This document shows positions 9,258 to 17,173 of a stretch of DNA of 64,000 nt, in pieces. The notes below the pieces were generated by a model. That model was given only the letters and a program-made list of their open reading frames with translations. It was not told the origin of the DNA and made no database searches. Position 1 is the first letter of the stretch. Each line of letters begins with the position of its first letter. Source of the stretch: an uncultured Methylophaga sp. (lineage in GTDB: Bacteria > Pseudomonadota > Gammaproteobacteria > Nitrosococcales > Methylophagaceae); NCBI RefSeq assembly GCF_947259025.1, contig NZ_CAMYKO010000005.1, positions 248,001 to 312,000 on the forward strand, given 5' to 3'. The position numbers and the translations under genes are program-made.

Positions 9258-10226
9258 ATGAAAGTCCTGATCGTCGATGATGCTGAAATCGATTCCTTAC
9301 TGTGCCAGAAAATCGTCGAATCCCTCGGCTACAGACCGATTGCGGTTTCCTCTGCGGATGAAGCCCAGGAGATTTTGCTAAAACCCGGCTCCCCCGACAT
9401 TGTTATTGTGGACTGGGTGATGCCGGGAACCAATGGGCTGGAATTGTGCAATGCCATTCGTCAGAGTGAGCTTATGGTTGAACCCTTTATCCTGATGATG
9501 ACATCCAACGATGATCGTCATGCCGAAGCAGAAGCGCTGAATGCCGGTGCCGATGATTTTATCTCCAAGCCTATTAACAAAATTGATATGGATGCCAAGC
9601 TCCGCCTGGGCCGGCGCTTGATTAAAACCCAGCTTGAATTGCTGGTCGCCAATCAAAAACTCAGTGAAAAGCTCCGCTATGATGCTGTAACCGGCATCAT
9701 GAACCGCCAGTCAGGCTTGAAAGCGATTGCTGCTGCCTTATCAAGACTGTCGCGGCAACAAGCCATGCAGGGCTTGCTGATTCACTGTCAGATCCGTTTT
9801 GATAACGCCAAGCGACGTTTTCAACAGAGCCTGTTTGACAGGGTATACGTTGACCTGGCCAGGCAGTTGGCGGCTGCCCTGCGACAGAGCGATGTTATGG
9901 TGCGTCTGAGAGATGATGAGTTTCTATTATTTGCAGAGAGCCATCCTGATAGCCATAAGCTGCTGTTGGAACGCGTCCAGAGGGCGGTCAGCCAATGTCA
10001 TTTGACTGAAGCCGATCGCAGCTACAACCTGAGTGCACTGCTTGCAGGCATGATTATTAAACCGGTCCAGGCTATGGCCCCGATGAGTGAAGTGTTAAAT
10101 CAGCTGGAATCTTTTTTAAATGAACTGGATCAATCAGGAAAGACACAGGCCCTGGCGCCATTCCGCCTGCAGCAGGGAGAGATTGTTGATTTTACGGGTT
10201 TCAGAAAATTGCATGGCAAACACTGA
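9258..10226 (+). CDS. Response regulator with degenerate GGDEF domain
   Basis: An N-terminal receiver domain (about residues 1-120) carries the acidic pair D7/D8, phospho-acceptor D52 (VIVDWVMPG) and K104 (ISKPIN). A GGDEF-like domain follows (about 140-290), where the signature is RDDEF (218-222) rather than GGDEF, so cyclase activity is unlikely. RQSD (209-212) sits five residues upstream exactly where the c-di-GMP-binding I-site belongs. The best reading is a phosphorylation-controlled c-di-GMP effector, not a synthase. It is 89 bp after the soluble chemoreceptor on the same strand and may work with it. No cognate kinase is adjacent. Confidence 0.88.
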   Translation: MKVLIVDDAEIDSLLCQKIVESLGYRPIAVSSADEAQEILLKPGSPDIVIVDWVMPGTNGLELCNAIRQSELMVEPFILMMTSNDDRHAEAEALNAGADDFISKPINKIDMDAKLRLGRRLIKTQLELLVANQKLSEKLRYDAVTGIMNRQSGLKAIAAALSRLSRQQAMQGLLIHCQIRFDNAKRRFQQSLFDRVYVDLARQLAAALRQSDVMVRLRDDEFLLFAESHPDSHKLLLERVQRAVSQCHLTEADRSYNLSALLAGMIIKPVQAMAPMSEVLNQLESFLNELDQSGKTQALAPFRLQQGEIVDFTGFRKLHGKH

Positions 10227-10249
10227 ACTGAGTTGAAAGCCTGCTTTGT

Positions 10250-10576
10250 TCAGAATTGAGCTTCGGTTCCCTGCTGTCGCTGCACACAGGCATTGAAGAT
10301 TTCATCGTGAATCACATCAGCCTCGGTATCTACCGGCTGGATAAAAACGCGCTCAGCGATGACCAGCAAATCATCCCGGCCCTGTGAGTCGGCGTAGATT
10401 TTATTGATATTGGCGGCAAACTGATCCCAGTTATGTCCCTGTTGCTGCCGGATATGCTGGATCTCATAAGCGGTGCCGGCCTGGTAGGCACAACTGGTGA
10501 TGTTTTGCCGTTCCAATGGCGCTGCCTGCGCCGTGCTGAATAGACCGGCCATAATAATAAAAGCTGTTTTGTTCAT
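10250..10576 (-). CDS. Small exported protein, unknown function
   Basis: The 108-residue product has a short signal peptide (MNKTAFIIMAGLFSTAQA, cleavage after AQA) and a mature domain of about 90 residues with two cysteines (ITSCAY and FNACVQ) that can form one disulfide in the periplasm. The mature part is mainly polar and helical. I recognise no family. AAGG lies about 9 bases before the ATG. The gene is convergent with the response regulator (24 bp between stops) and divergent from mltF. Confidence 0.65.
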   Translation of the reverse strand: MNKTAFIIMAGLFSTAQAAPLERQNITSCAYQAGTAYEIQHIRQQQGHNWDQFAANINKIYADSQGRDDLLVIAERVFIQPVDTEADVIHDEIFNACVQRQQGTEAQF

Positions 10577-10706
10577 AAATAGGTACCTTGCGTTTGCTGA
10601 TGTTTGTGTGACTCTTTATCGCAGCAGGCTGTTCCTCTTCGTCAGAACAGCGATGACAGCGATGACAATTTGCAACACCGGAAGAGGCTGACGTGGATGT
10701 TGGCTT

Positions 10707-10740
10707 AAGCCGCTTTTCAGCTAAGCTGGCGGCTTGTTTT
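10707..10740 (+). terminator. Weak terminator-like hairpin between divergent genes
   Basis: AAGCCGC (10707-10713) and GCGGCTT (10729-10735) pair across a 15-base loop and are followed by GTTTT. It lies between two divergently transcribed genes, where no plus-strand transcript is expected to end, so it may be a leader structure or chance. Confidence 0.2.
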
Positions 10741-10823
10741 AGGGTTGCTGACAAATGCCTTGCGCGCAATAAAATGACGGGGCAGGGCTGGTGCCAGTCG
10801 CCATTGCATGGCATGTTAGTGTT

Positions 10824-12191
10824 ATGTTTTATCACAAAATGCTGGCACTAATCGGCTTGAGCCTGCTGCTCACAGCCTGTGGCGATACTTCCCAATCTGC
10901 CCAACAAAATACAAGAACGTTTCAGCAGATTATCGACTCGGGTGAATTAATCATTGCCACCCGAAACGCGCCCACCACCTGGTATATTGACGCACAGGGT
11001 GAGGCCAGCGGCTATGAGCATGATCTGGCGTTGGTATATAGCGAAGCGCTGGGTCTCGAACCACGTTTTGTGATTAAAGACAGTATCAGCGAGATTTTCC
11101 AGGCCTTGAGAGAGGGCGAGGCAGATGTTGCTGCGGCGGGGCTGACGCTGTTGCCTTCAAGAGAAGCCGAGTTCCTCTCGGGTCCCCAATACGATTCAGT
11201 CCACCAGGCACTGGTCTGTCACCGCGATGGGCCAAAGCCTGACAGCTATCAGGCGCTGAGCGGCCTCAATATTCGGGTTATTGCCAACAGTAGTTACGCG
11301 CAGCGCCTCAAACTCATTCAGCAAACCCACAACCCGCAACTCCAGTGGTCCGAGACCACTAAGCATGCCACCGAAGCGCTGCTGGGTCAGGTTGCCAGTG
11401 GGAAGATCGACTGCACCGTCGCCGACTCCAATATTGTCAAAATCAATCGCCGTTATTTCCCGGAAATCACCGTGGCCATGCAATTGACTGACAGGCAGCC
11501 GCTAGCTCTATACCTGGCAGCGCAAAGTCAGCAGCTCAAAGCCCGGCTGGATCAGTGGCATGCAGACTTTGAGAATAGCGCTGAGATGCGCAAAATCGAA
11601 GATCGCTATTACGGTTTCTTTCGTCAATTCGACTATGTTGATGTCAGCGTATTTCGACGTCGCATTGATGAACGGCTGCCACGCTATGATCGTTATTTTG
11701 CATCTGCCGCTTATACCTTTGAGCTACCGTTGAACACGCTGTTGGCGCAGAGCTATCAGGAATCCCACTGGGATCCACAAGCGGTCTCGCCAACCGGCGT
11801 CAAGGGCATCATGATGCTCACGCAAAATACAGCAGAATCATTGGATATCAGTGATCGCACTGACCCGAAACAGAGCATCATGGGCGGTGCCCGGTATCTG
11901 AAAAATATGCTGAGCCGTTTCAGACAGGAAATCAGTGCCGAAGACAGGCTCTATCTTGCGCTGGCCGCCTACAACATCGGCCGTGCGCACATGCATGATG
12001 CCCAGATCCTGGCTCGTGAGCTGGGTTTCAGCCCGTACGACTGGCACGATATGAAGCAGGTTCTGCCGCTGCTGGCGCAAAAGCAATATTACAAAGATCT
12101 CAAATACGGCTATGCCCGTGGCGGTGAGCCGGTGAGATATGTACAGAGAATCCGTGAATATCAGTCTATTCTGGAAAACGAGCTGGATTAG
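10824..12191 (+). CDS. mltF: Membrane-bound lytic murein transglycosylase F
   Basis: Cleaves the glycan strand of peptidoglycan to give 1,6-anhydromuramyl ends. The frame is open from 10791, but ATG 10824 starts a proper lipoprotein signal (MFYHKMLALIGLSLLLTAC). The first half is a periplasmic SBP_bac_3-like binding domain (about residues 30-270, beginning IDSGELIIATRNAPTTWY), which in MltF is regulatory. The second half is an SLT lysozyme-like domain (about 285-440): the catalytic Glu is in QSYQESHWDP and the following VSPTGVKGIMMLTQNTA motif is intact, as is LALAAYNIGRAHMHDA. Length (455) is slightly shorter than E. coli MltF. Confidence 0.93.
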   Translation: MFYHKMLALIGLSLLLTACGDTSQSAQQNTRTFQQIIDSGELIIATRNAPTTWYIDAQGEASGYEHDLALVYSEALGLEPRFVIKDSISEIFQALREGEADVAAAGLTLLPSREAEFLSGPQYDSVHQALVCHRDGPKPDSYQALSGLNIRVIANSSYAQRLKLIQQTHNPQLQWSETTKHATEALLGQVASGKIDCTVADSNIVKINRRYFPEITVAMQLTDRQPLALYLAAQSQQLKARLDQWHADFENSAEMRKIEDRYYGFFRQFDYVDVSVFRRRIDERLPRYDRYFASAAYTFELPLNTLLAQSYQESHWDPQAVSPTGVKGIMMLTQNTAESLDISDRTDPKQSIMGGARYLKNMLSRFRQEISAEDRLYLALAAYNIGRAHMHDAQILARELGFSPYDWHDMKQVLPLLAQKQYYKDLKYGYARGGEPVRYVQRIREYQSILENELD

Positions 12192-12211
12192 CCTAGTTCT
12201 GAAAAGGCCAG

Positions 12212-12931
12212 CTACCAGTCTATTGGCTGACGATTCCAGTCAAGAAAAGACAATTCACCATCGGCTGTCTGCGCATCCAGGATATTAATGACTTGTGTCG
12301 CTACAAACGCGGGACTGAACAATTTGCCCTCAGGCACATTCTGACTGAAAGGGCGGGACAACTCGGTGTCCGTTGTGCCCGGATGAAAGACGATGATTTT
12401 AACATTGGGCGCGCGGCGTGCGTATTCGATGGCGGTGGACTTCAGTAGCATATTCAAAGCGGCTTTACTGGCCCGGTAGCCATACCAGCCACCAAGATGG
12501 TTATCTGTAATACTGCCTACCCGGGCACTGAAGACAGCAACCCGAGCCGGGTCAGTGTTTTTCAAAACGGGCAGCAGGTGCTTGAGCCAAAGCACCGGCG
12601 TGATGCTGTTGATATTAAATACATGCAATAGCGATTCTGCATTCAGATCTTCCAAGCGTTTTTCCGGGCTGACAGTGTCATCGTGGAGGATACCCAGGCA
12701 GATAAACACCCGTTCAAAGACCAGCCCCTGTTCCTGAAACGCTTGAGTAATTTCGTTGATTGACGCTTCGCCGTGATCCGATTGATACCAATCAATGTCG
12801 GCAGCATTTGCAGGACGCTGACCACGACTCACTACTACGATTGCCTTGTCGCGCTCTGAGTTTAATAAAGTCTGGATGATGGCCTGGGCAATGCCGCCAT
12901 GACCACCAATAATGAGCGATGCATTTTTCAT
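12212..12931 (-). CDS. SDR-family oxidoreductase (CsgA/C-factor-like)
   Basis: Short-chain dehydrogenase/reductase, cytoplasmic, 239 residues. The Rossmann glycine motif is GGHGGIAQ near the N-terminus, and the active-site Tyr-X3-Lys is YGYRASK. The Ser of the triad is in FSARVGSI. Conserved HPGTTDTELSRPF follows. This is the bacterial group that includes Myxococcus C-factor (CsgA); the substrate is not predictable. The start ATG is preceded by GAGCGG. It is convergent with mltF, only 20 bp apart. Confidence 0.88.
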   Translation of the reverse strand: MKNASLIIGGHGGIAQAIIQTLLNSERDKAIVVVSRGQRPANAADIDWYQSDHGEASINEITQAFQEQGLVFERVFICLGILHDDTVSPEKRLEDLNAESLLHVFNINSITPVLWLKHLLPVLKNTDPARVAVFSARVGSITDNHLGGWYGYRASKAALNMLLKSTAIEYARRAPNVKIIVFHPGTTDTELSRPFSQNVPEGKLFSPAFVATQVINILDAQTADGELSFLDWNRQPIDW

Positions 12932-12995
12932 CCGCTCAATATCGGTGCTGCGTTGTGAAATTTATGTTGTGAGGGGTGTTACGCTATGACGCGCT

Positions 12996-13328
12996 TTATT
13001 CAGCGAATACATATTTCCAGTGGATGTTCTCGGCTGACATCATCTGGCTGACACTGAGCCGGATCATCCCGGTGGGATCACTGGGCTCGCCAATCACGAC
13101 ATAGCGGCGGCCAGACTCGGTAAACCCGATGCCACGGCGGCGCTCGAAGGTTTTAATCGGACTGCTGTTACGTAACAAAAATGGCAGCACTTCATCATCA
13201 TCGGCGGGTTTGAATGGCGGTACGGTTTCCGGACGATGACGCAGGCCGACGAAGATTTCCTTATCACCGGGCAATATCAGAATGTTCCAGTGGAAAAGCG
13301 TCATTGTCGGATTTTGGGACAGGCTCAA
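12996..13328 (-). CDS. Conserved small protein, unknown function
   Basis: Up to 110 residues, with no signal peptide, membrane segment or known motif. The sequence has a compact, mixed character (ILPGDKEIFVGLRHRPETVPPF and ENIHWKYVFAE) and reads as a real folded protein. The longest start is TTG 13328, with a GAGAG-like site about 8 bases upstream; ATG 13304 (MTLFHWNILIL) is the alternative and may be the true N-terminus, because the preceding residues look unlike the rest. It lies just before tRNA-Val on the same strand. Confidence 0.6.
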   Translation of the reverse strand: MSLSQNPTMTLFHWNILILPGDKEIFVGLRHRPETVPPFKPADDDEVLPFLLRNSSPIKTFERRRGIGFTESGRRYVVIGEPSDPTGMIRLSVSQMMSAENIHWKYVFAE

Positions 13329-13434
13329 AGGTTTATCTCTCAGACTTTTACTTGTCAGCTTAGCGACATTAAGAGATTAATGCCAAGACGTCCAAGGATA
13401 CGCCGCCAGGGGAGACGGACAAAAAGGAAATTCT

Positions 13435-13510
13435 TGGTGGGTGCTGAGGGGATCGAACCCCCGACCCTCGCCTTGTAAGGGCGATGCTCTCCCAGCTGAG
13501 CTAAGCACCC
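13435..13510 (-). tRNA. tRNA-Val (UAC anticodon), CCA encoded
   Basis: A complete 76-base cloverleaf on the minus strand. The acceptor stem is GGGTGCT with AGCACCC, discriminator A and encoded CCA. The D arm is AGCTCAGCTGGGAGAGC-like, the anticodon stem TCGCC/GGCGA surrounds the loop CTTACAA with anticodon TAC, and the T arm has GGTTCGATCCC. It reads GUA and, with modification, other Val codons. It is a lone tRNA, so a possible integration target, but I see no integrase or duplicated 3' end nearby. Confidence 0.97.
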
Positions 13511-13685
13511 CAAGAAAGCGTGGCATTCTACAATATCCGCGCTCAATGTGAAGCGTTAATAGCAATTTTTTTGGAAACTGCTTGGTAATGAGTTGCTTAT
13601 GTCGAATCAAAATGGGCCGAAGTGGATAATCAAAGTCCCGAACGCGCTGACAGCCGAGCAATGTAGTGCTGATCTGATAACAGGA

Positions 13686-14141
13686 TTAAATGCTATCGGC
13701 GTCAGCGACCCGGCAAAAATCCCTCTCCCAATCTTTCAGGAACGGGGTGATGCTGTCATGTAATTCCAGATGGCGCTGCCACCAGTCTTTAAAGGTGCTG
13801 AACAAAAGCTGTGTCTGATGATCGTCACTGGGCGCATCCAGTCTGTTCAGTAAAGATGTCAGGATTTGATTCGCCTGATCCTCATAGCCAGCCAGCAGGG
13901 GCGATTGATTTTGCCTGAGAATCAGCATTTCAGTTTTGAAGTGCAGCTCCAGCTGTGAGTAGAGCATCATCACATGCTTGATGATGTGGGTCTCATCACC
14001 TTTCAGCGTGAGAAAGTGGATGGCGTTGATACTGGTAATGATGGCCCGGTGTTGCTCATCAATAAGTTCATTGTGCTGGCTGAAGTCCTCTTCCCAGGTC
14101 ATCAGCATTGGTGTTTTGCGTGTCAGGTTCATATTGCTCAC
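13686..14141 (-). CDS. Hemerythrin-like protein with incomplete iron site
   Basis: Predicted cytoplasmic four-helix bundle of 151 residues related to bacteriohemerythrins, which bind oxygen or iron at a di-iron centre. The N-terminal TWEEDFSQHNELIDEQHRAI signature, H67/E71 (LELHFKTE) and H124, H128, D129 (RHLELHD) are present. The two histidines normally found in the middle H-X3-H pair are absent: that stretch reads GYEDQANQI. Five or fewer of the usual seven ligands remain, so it may hold one metal or none. It stands alone on the minus strand between tRNA-Val and a dienelactone hydrolase. Confidence 0.8.
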   Translation of the reverse strand: MSNMNLTRKTPMLMTWEEDFSQHNELIDEQHRAIITSINAIHFLTLKGDETHIIKHVMMLYSQLELHFKTEMLILRQNQSPLLAGYEDQANQILTSLLNRLDAPSDDHQTQLLFSTFKDWWQRHLELHDSITPFLKDWERDFCRVADADSI

Positions 14142-14261
14142 TCAATGATGTTTGAGTTATCAATACCACCGGGATATAACAAAAAGTGTGATGTAGTTGG
14201 CGTTGTTGAAGTGACAGGGAGTCAGCCTATGAGTGACTCCCTGTCAGTTAATGTTGCTTGT

Positions 14262-15005
14262 TTACCGCAGAGTGCGGCTGAACAGGTTCAGCGCCAGCTG
14301 ATAACCCAGCATTGCGGTCTGGGCATCATAGCGCCCACCATCGCCTTCATCACGCATAAAAGCATGCTCTGCATTAAATTCATGCCAGGTAAAGGTGATG
14401 TCAGTCTGGTTGAGGGCATGATGGATTTTATCAAGGCCATCGCGCGGCACGTGGTTATCCTGTTTACCCCAGATCATCAGCAATTCACCCTTGATGTCAT
14501 TCAGACGTTCCATGCTGTGCTGACCTGGCTGGTTGGGGATTTTCTGAATGTGCAGGTCTGTGGCGTAAAAGCAGGCAGTGCCTTCGACTTCTGGCTGCAG
14601 GGCAGCACGGAAAGCCAGGTGACCACCGATGCAATAACCCATCGCGCCGATATGACCATTACACCAGGGTTGGGTTTTGACATAAGCAATCATGGCCGCA
14701 TTGTCTGAGTCGTAAGCTTCAACATCTTTGGCTTCTTTGTCGGCATTGCCTTTATCGCGGCCGGCATCATCATAGCCCAGTACAGTGCCAATGGGGTTGA
14801 GCTCGTGGAACACTTCCGGCACCAGTACCGCATAGCCATGACTGGCCATCAGACGTGCAGCACGCTCGATTGGTCCGGTCTGTTGAAAGATTTCTGAATA
14901 GAACAGGATAACCGGATAACTGCCATCACCAACGGGGCGGTGTATATAGGTCCGCATCACGCCAGTCGGGGTATCGAGATCAACATAATCGCTCTGTATT
15001 TTCAT
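14262..15005 (-). CDS. Dienelactone hydrolase family protein
   Basis: Alpha/beta hydrolase, 247 residues, cytoplasmic. The Cys-Asp-His triad is visible: nucleophile in GYCIGGHLAF, Asp in MIWGKQDNHVP and His in NAEHAFMRDEG. The Glu that activates the cysteine in true dienelactone hydrolases may be the one in LFYSEIFQ. The family cleaves cyclic lactones and various esters; no aromatic-degradation genes lie nearby, so carboxymethylenebutenolidase activity should not be assumed. It has its own transcription unit, and the next gene upstream is divergent. Confidence 0.88.
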   Translation of the reverse strand: MKIQSDYVDLDTPTGVMRTYIHRPVGDGSYPVILFYSEIFQQTGPIERAARLMASHGYAVLVPEVFHELNPIGTVLGYDDAGRDKGNADKEAKDVEAYDSDNAAMIAYVKTQPWCNGHIGAMGYCIGGHLAFRAALQPEVEGTACFYATDLHIQKIPNQPGQHSMERLNDIKGELLMIWGKQDNHVPRDGLDKIHHALNQTDITFTWHEFNAEHAFMRDEGDGGRYDAQTAMLGYQLALNLFSRTLR

Positions 15006-15255
15006 AGATCTGAGTTCGCTTATTTGAGTTGAAAAAAGTTAATCGCACTATTGTACAACGAGTCTGATACGGCTATCACGCAGGCTGAGCCAATTGCCGT
15101 TGATGTGATTGAGGATAGGAGATTGAACGCTTTTCATTCATAATAGTAGTTTTTCCACCCACAGAATCAACAACAGCAGGCTGAACTCAATATGTCCGGC
15201 CCTGTCTCAGTTCACAGTTTGAGAAAGGCAGAGAAAGCCAGTTTACTGAAATTAT

Positions 15256-15274
15256 TTAAATGAGTATCATTATC
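15256..15274 (+). promoter_or_regulatory. Fur box of the iron ABC operon
   Basis: By hand count, 14 of 19 positions match GATAATGATAATCATTATC, including an unbroken right half. It lies about 49 bp upstream of the first gene of a ferric iron ABC operon. The rest of the 317-bp gap (15006-15322) shows nothing else I can name. Iron-dependent repression is expected. Confidence 0.7.
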
Positions 15275-15322
15275 AACAACATCTCAAGCTAATGAAACTG
15301 TCAAACTCAGGAGAACAAGACA

Positions 15323-16135
15323 ATGACGAGCAAATGGTTTAAGCGCCAGTATCTGGTGGGTATGCTGGGCGCGGTAGCGTTGATGACATCACAGGCGACC
15401 ATGGCGACCGGCGCAATTGGTGAGCATGTGAATCATCTGACCGACAACCTCGATAACTACAGCCAGGAAGTCAACTGGCTCAACGACAAAGTCAAGGCCA
15501 TGATCCTGCGTTACCAGGAAGGCGGTGTTGACGAGGCTAAACCGGATCTGCTGGTCGAACACTGGGAAGCCGTCGATTTCCACTCAGCGATTGAAACCAA
15601 TTACGTGCCCGTCTATGCCTCAATCTGGCAAGGTCTCTTCGGTGTCAAAACAGCGATGGAAGACAACGCCAGCATTGAGCAGGTGCGCGAGCAGCACGAC
15701 CTGTTGGAACAAGCCTTATGGCAAGGCCTTGGTGCGGTCAAACTGGCAGCACAGTATCAGGACAAGGGCCTGACAGAACAAGTCGCCACCACCCAGGACA
15801 ATCCCACCAACTCACTGGAAGCGTTGGATGCAATTGACAACCACCTCAACCGCGTGGTCGCCAAGTATGCAGAGAAACTGCCTAAAGAGGCTGTCACCAT
15901 TGTGCATGATACCTATCTGAACCTGTTTGAAGGTGTCGAGGGTGAATTGATTGCCCTGGATGCTGAGCTGGTTGAAGATCTGGAAAAAGACTTCAATGTG
16001 ACACTGCCACAAGCGATTCAGAATGGTAAAAGCGTCGATGACGTTCGCGGCGTGGTCACCATGATGCAGGGCAAGCTGGATACTGCGTCATCCTTGCTGG
16101 AACAATCTGCTGAAGAGAGAAAGGACGTTTTCTAA
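15323..16135 (+). CDS. Helical exported protein leading the iron ABC operon, unknown function
   Basis: 270 residues with a signal peptide (about 1-28, cleavage near MATGA) and an almost wholly helical mature part. Conserved-looking His, Glu and Trp residues occur in NHLTDNLDNYSQEVNWL, EHWEAVDFHSAIETNY and EQHDLLEQALWQG, a pattern like helical metal-binding proteins such as EfeO or the periplasmic part of Ftr1, but I cannot place it in either family. It sits directly after the Fur box and its stop codon abuts the start of the binding-protein gene, so it belongs to the iron system. A role in delivering or reducing periplasmic iron is inference only. Confidence 0.82.
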   Translation: MTSKWFKRQYLVGMLGAVALMTSQATMATGAIGEHVNHLTDNLDNYSQEVNWLNDKVKAMILRYQEGGVDEAKPDLLVEHWEAVDFHSAIETNYVPVYASIWQGLFGVKTAMEDNASIEQVREQHDLLEQALWQGLGAVKLAAQYQDKGLTEQVATTQDNPTNSLEALDAIDNHLNRVVAKYAEKLPKEAVTIVHDTYLNLFEGVEGELIALDAELVEDLEKDFNVTLPQAIQNGKSVDDVRGVVTMMQGKLDTASSLLEQSAEERKDVF

Positions 16136-17173
16136 ATGCAGCGCAGAAGCTTTGTACAGTCAATGGCAGCGCTGGCCGCTGCCGGCGCCTTACCCATCAG
16201 TCTCAATACAGTGCTGGCCAATCCGGCCGGCGCTGTCTCTGTGGAGAGTCTCCCTGAGCTCAAGGGCGAATTAACCCTCTACTTGGGGCGGGGCGAGGGC
16301 GGTCTGTATGAAAACGTTATCAAGGCCATTGAAGAACGTAACCCGGAATTCAAACTTCGCATCCGTCGCGGTCCCACCGCGTCATTGACCAATGCCATTC
16401 TGGCTGAGGCCAAGGCGGGTGTGCGTCGTGCTGATCTTTTCTGGGCGGTCGACTCCGGTGCTGTGGGCATGGTGACTGATGCCGGACTGGCCCAACCTCT
16501 GCCTGATGACCTCACCGGCCAGCTGCGTGATAACTTTCAGTTTTCAGACTGGACGCCGGTGACTGGCCGCATTCGTACCATTCCTTTCAACACGGAGCGA
16601 CTCACAGCAGCAGATATCCCGGACGATATCATGGCGCTGGCCGATAGCGATTTCAGTATTGCCTGGGCGCCGGCTTATGCCTCGTTCCAGTCGTTCGTCA
16701 CGGCGATGCGTATTTTGAAAGGTGATAAAGTCACAGCAGACTGGCTGCGTGGTATTGATGCACGTGCCAGTAAATATGCCGGTGAACTGGGCGTGGTAAT
16801 GGCGGTAGAGCGGGGTGAAGTGGATCTGGGGTTGGCCAATCACTACTACACACTACGGCTCAAATCCGGTAAGCCTGATGCCAATGTTGATCTGGCTTTT
16901 ACCCGTAACGATGCGGGTTGTCTGGTCAATGCCTCAGGCATTCTGGCATTGACCGATAATGAGCTGGCAGTGAATTTCATCCGTTACCTGCTGACCCGGG
17001 AAGTGCAGTCCTACCTCGCGGAAGAGGCCTTCGAAATTCCGCTGGTCGATAATGTGGCCCCGCCTGTCGGGCTGCCCAGTCTGGATAAAGTGTCGCCGCC
17101 CGAGATTGATTTGACCCAGCTTGCTGACCTGCGACCTACGGTGGAGTTGATGCGCAGCAGCGGCATCTTATGA
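16136..17173 (+). CDS. Ferric iron ABC transporter, substrate-binding protein
   Basis: Periplasmic iron-binding protein of the FbpA/SfuA class (345 residues). The N-terminus has a twin-arginine-like motif (RRSFVQ) followed by a hydrophobic Ala-rich segment, so export may use Tat, which would allow folding before export. The mature domain shows the usual extracellular solute-binding pattern (ELTLYLGRGEG, ILAEAKAGVRRADLFWAVDSG, IPFNTERL, GEVDLGLANHYYTLRLK). The HYY segment resembles the tyrosine pair that binds Fe(III) in this class. The ATG follows the previous stop without a gap, and the stop overlaps the permease start. Confidence 0.93.
   Translation: MQRRSFVQSMAALAAAGALPISLNTVLANPAGAVSVESLPELKGELTLYLGRGEGGLYENVIKAIEERNPEFKLRIRRGPTASLTNAILAEAKAGVRRADLFWAVDSGAVGMVTDAGLAQPLPDDLTGQLRDNFQFSDWTPVTGRIRTIPFNTERLTAADIPDDIMALADSDFSIAWAPAYASFQSFVTAMRILKGDKVTADWLRGIDARASKYAGELGVVMAVERGEVDLGLANHYYTLRLKSGKPDANVDLAFTRNDAGCLVNASGILALTDNELAVNFIRYLLTREVQSYLAEEAFEIPLVDNVAPPVGLPSLDKVSPPEIDLTQLADLRPTVELMRSSGIL

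Noticed and set aside
12782-12795. Exact TTGAT-N4-ATCAA match
   Set aside because: It lies within the coding sequence of the SDR gene, far from any promoter, and is accounted for by codons.
13435-13510. tRNA-Val as an island attachment site
   Set aside because: No integrase and no repeated tRNA 3' end was found near it.
13974-14708. Long plus-strand open frame opposite the hemerythrin and dienelactone genes
   Set aside because: It spans two clear minus-strand genes and has no homology or ribosome binding site; a shadow frame.
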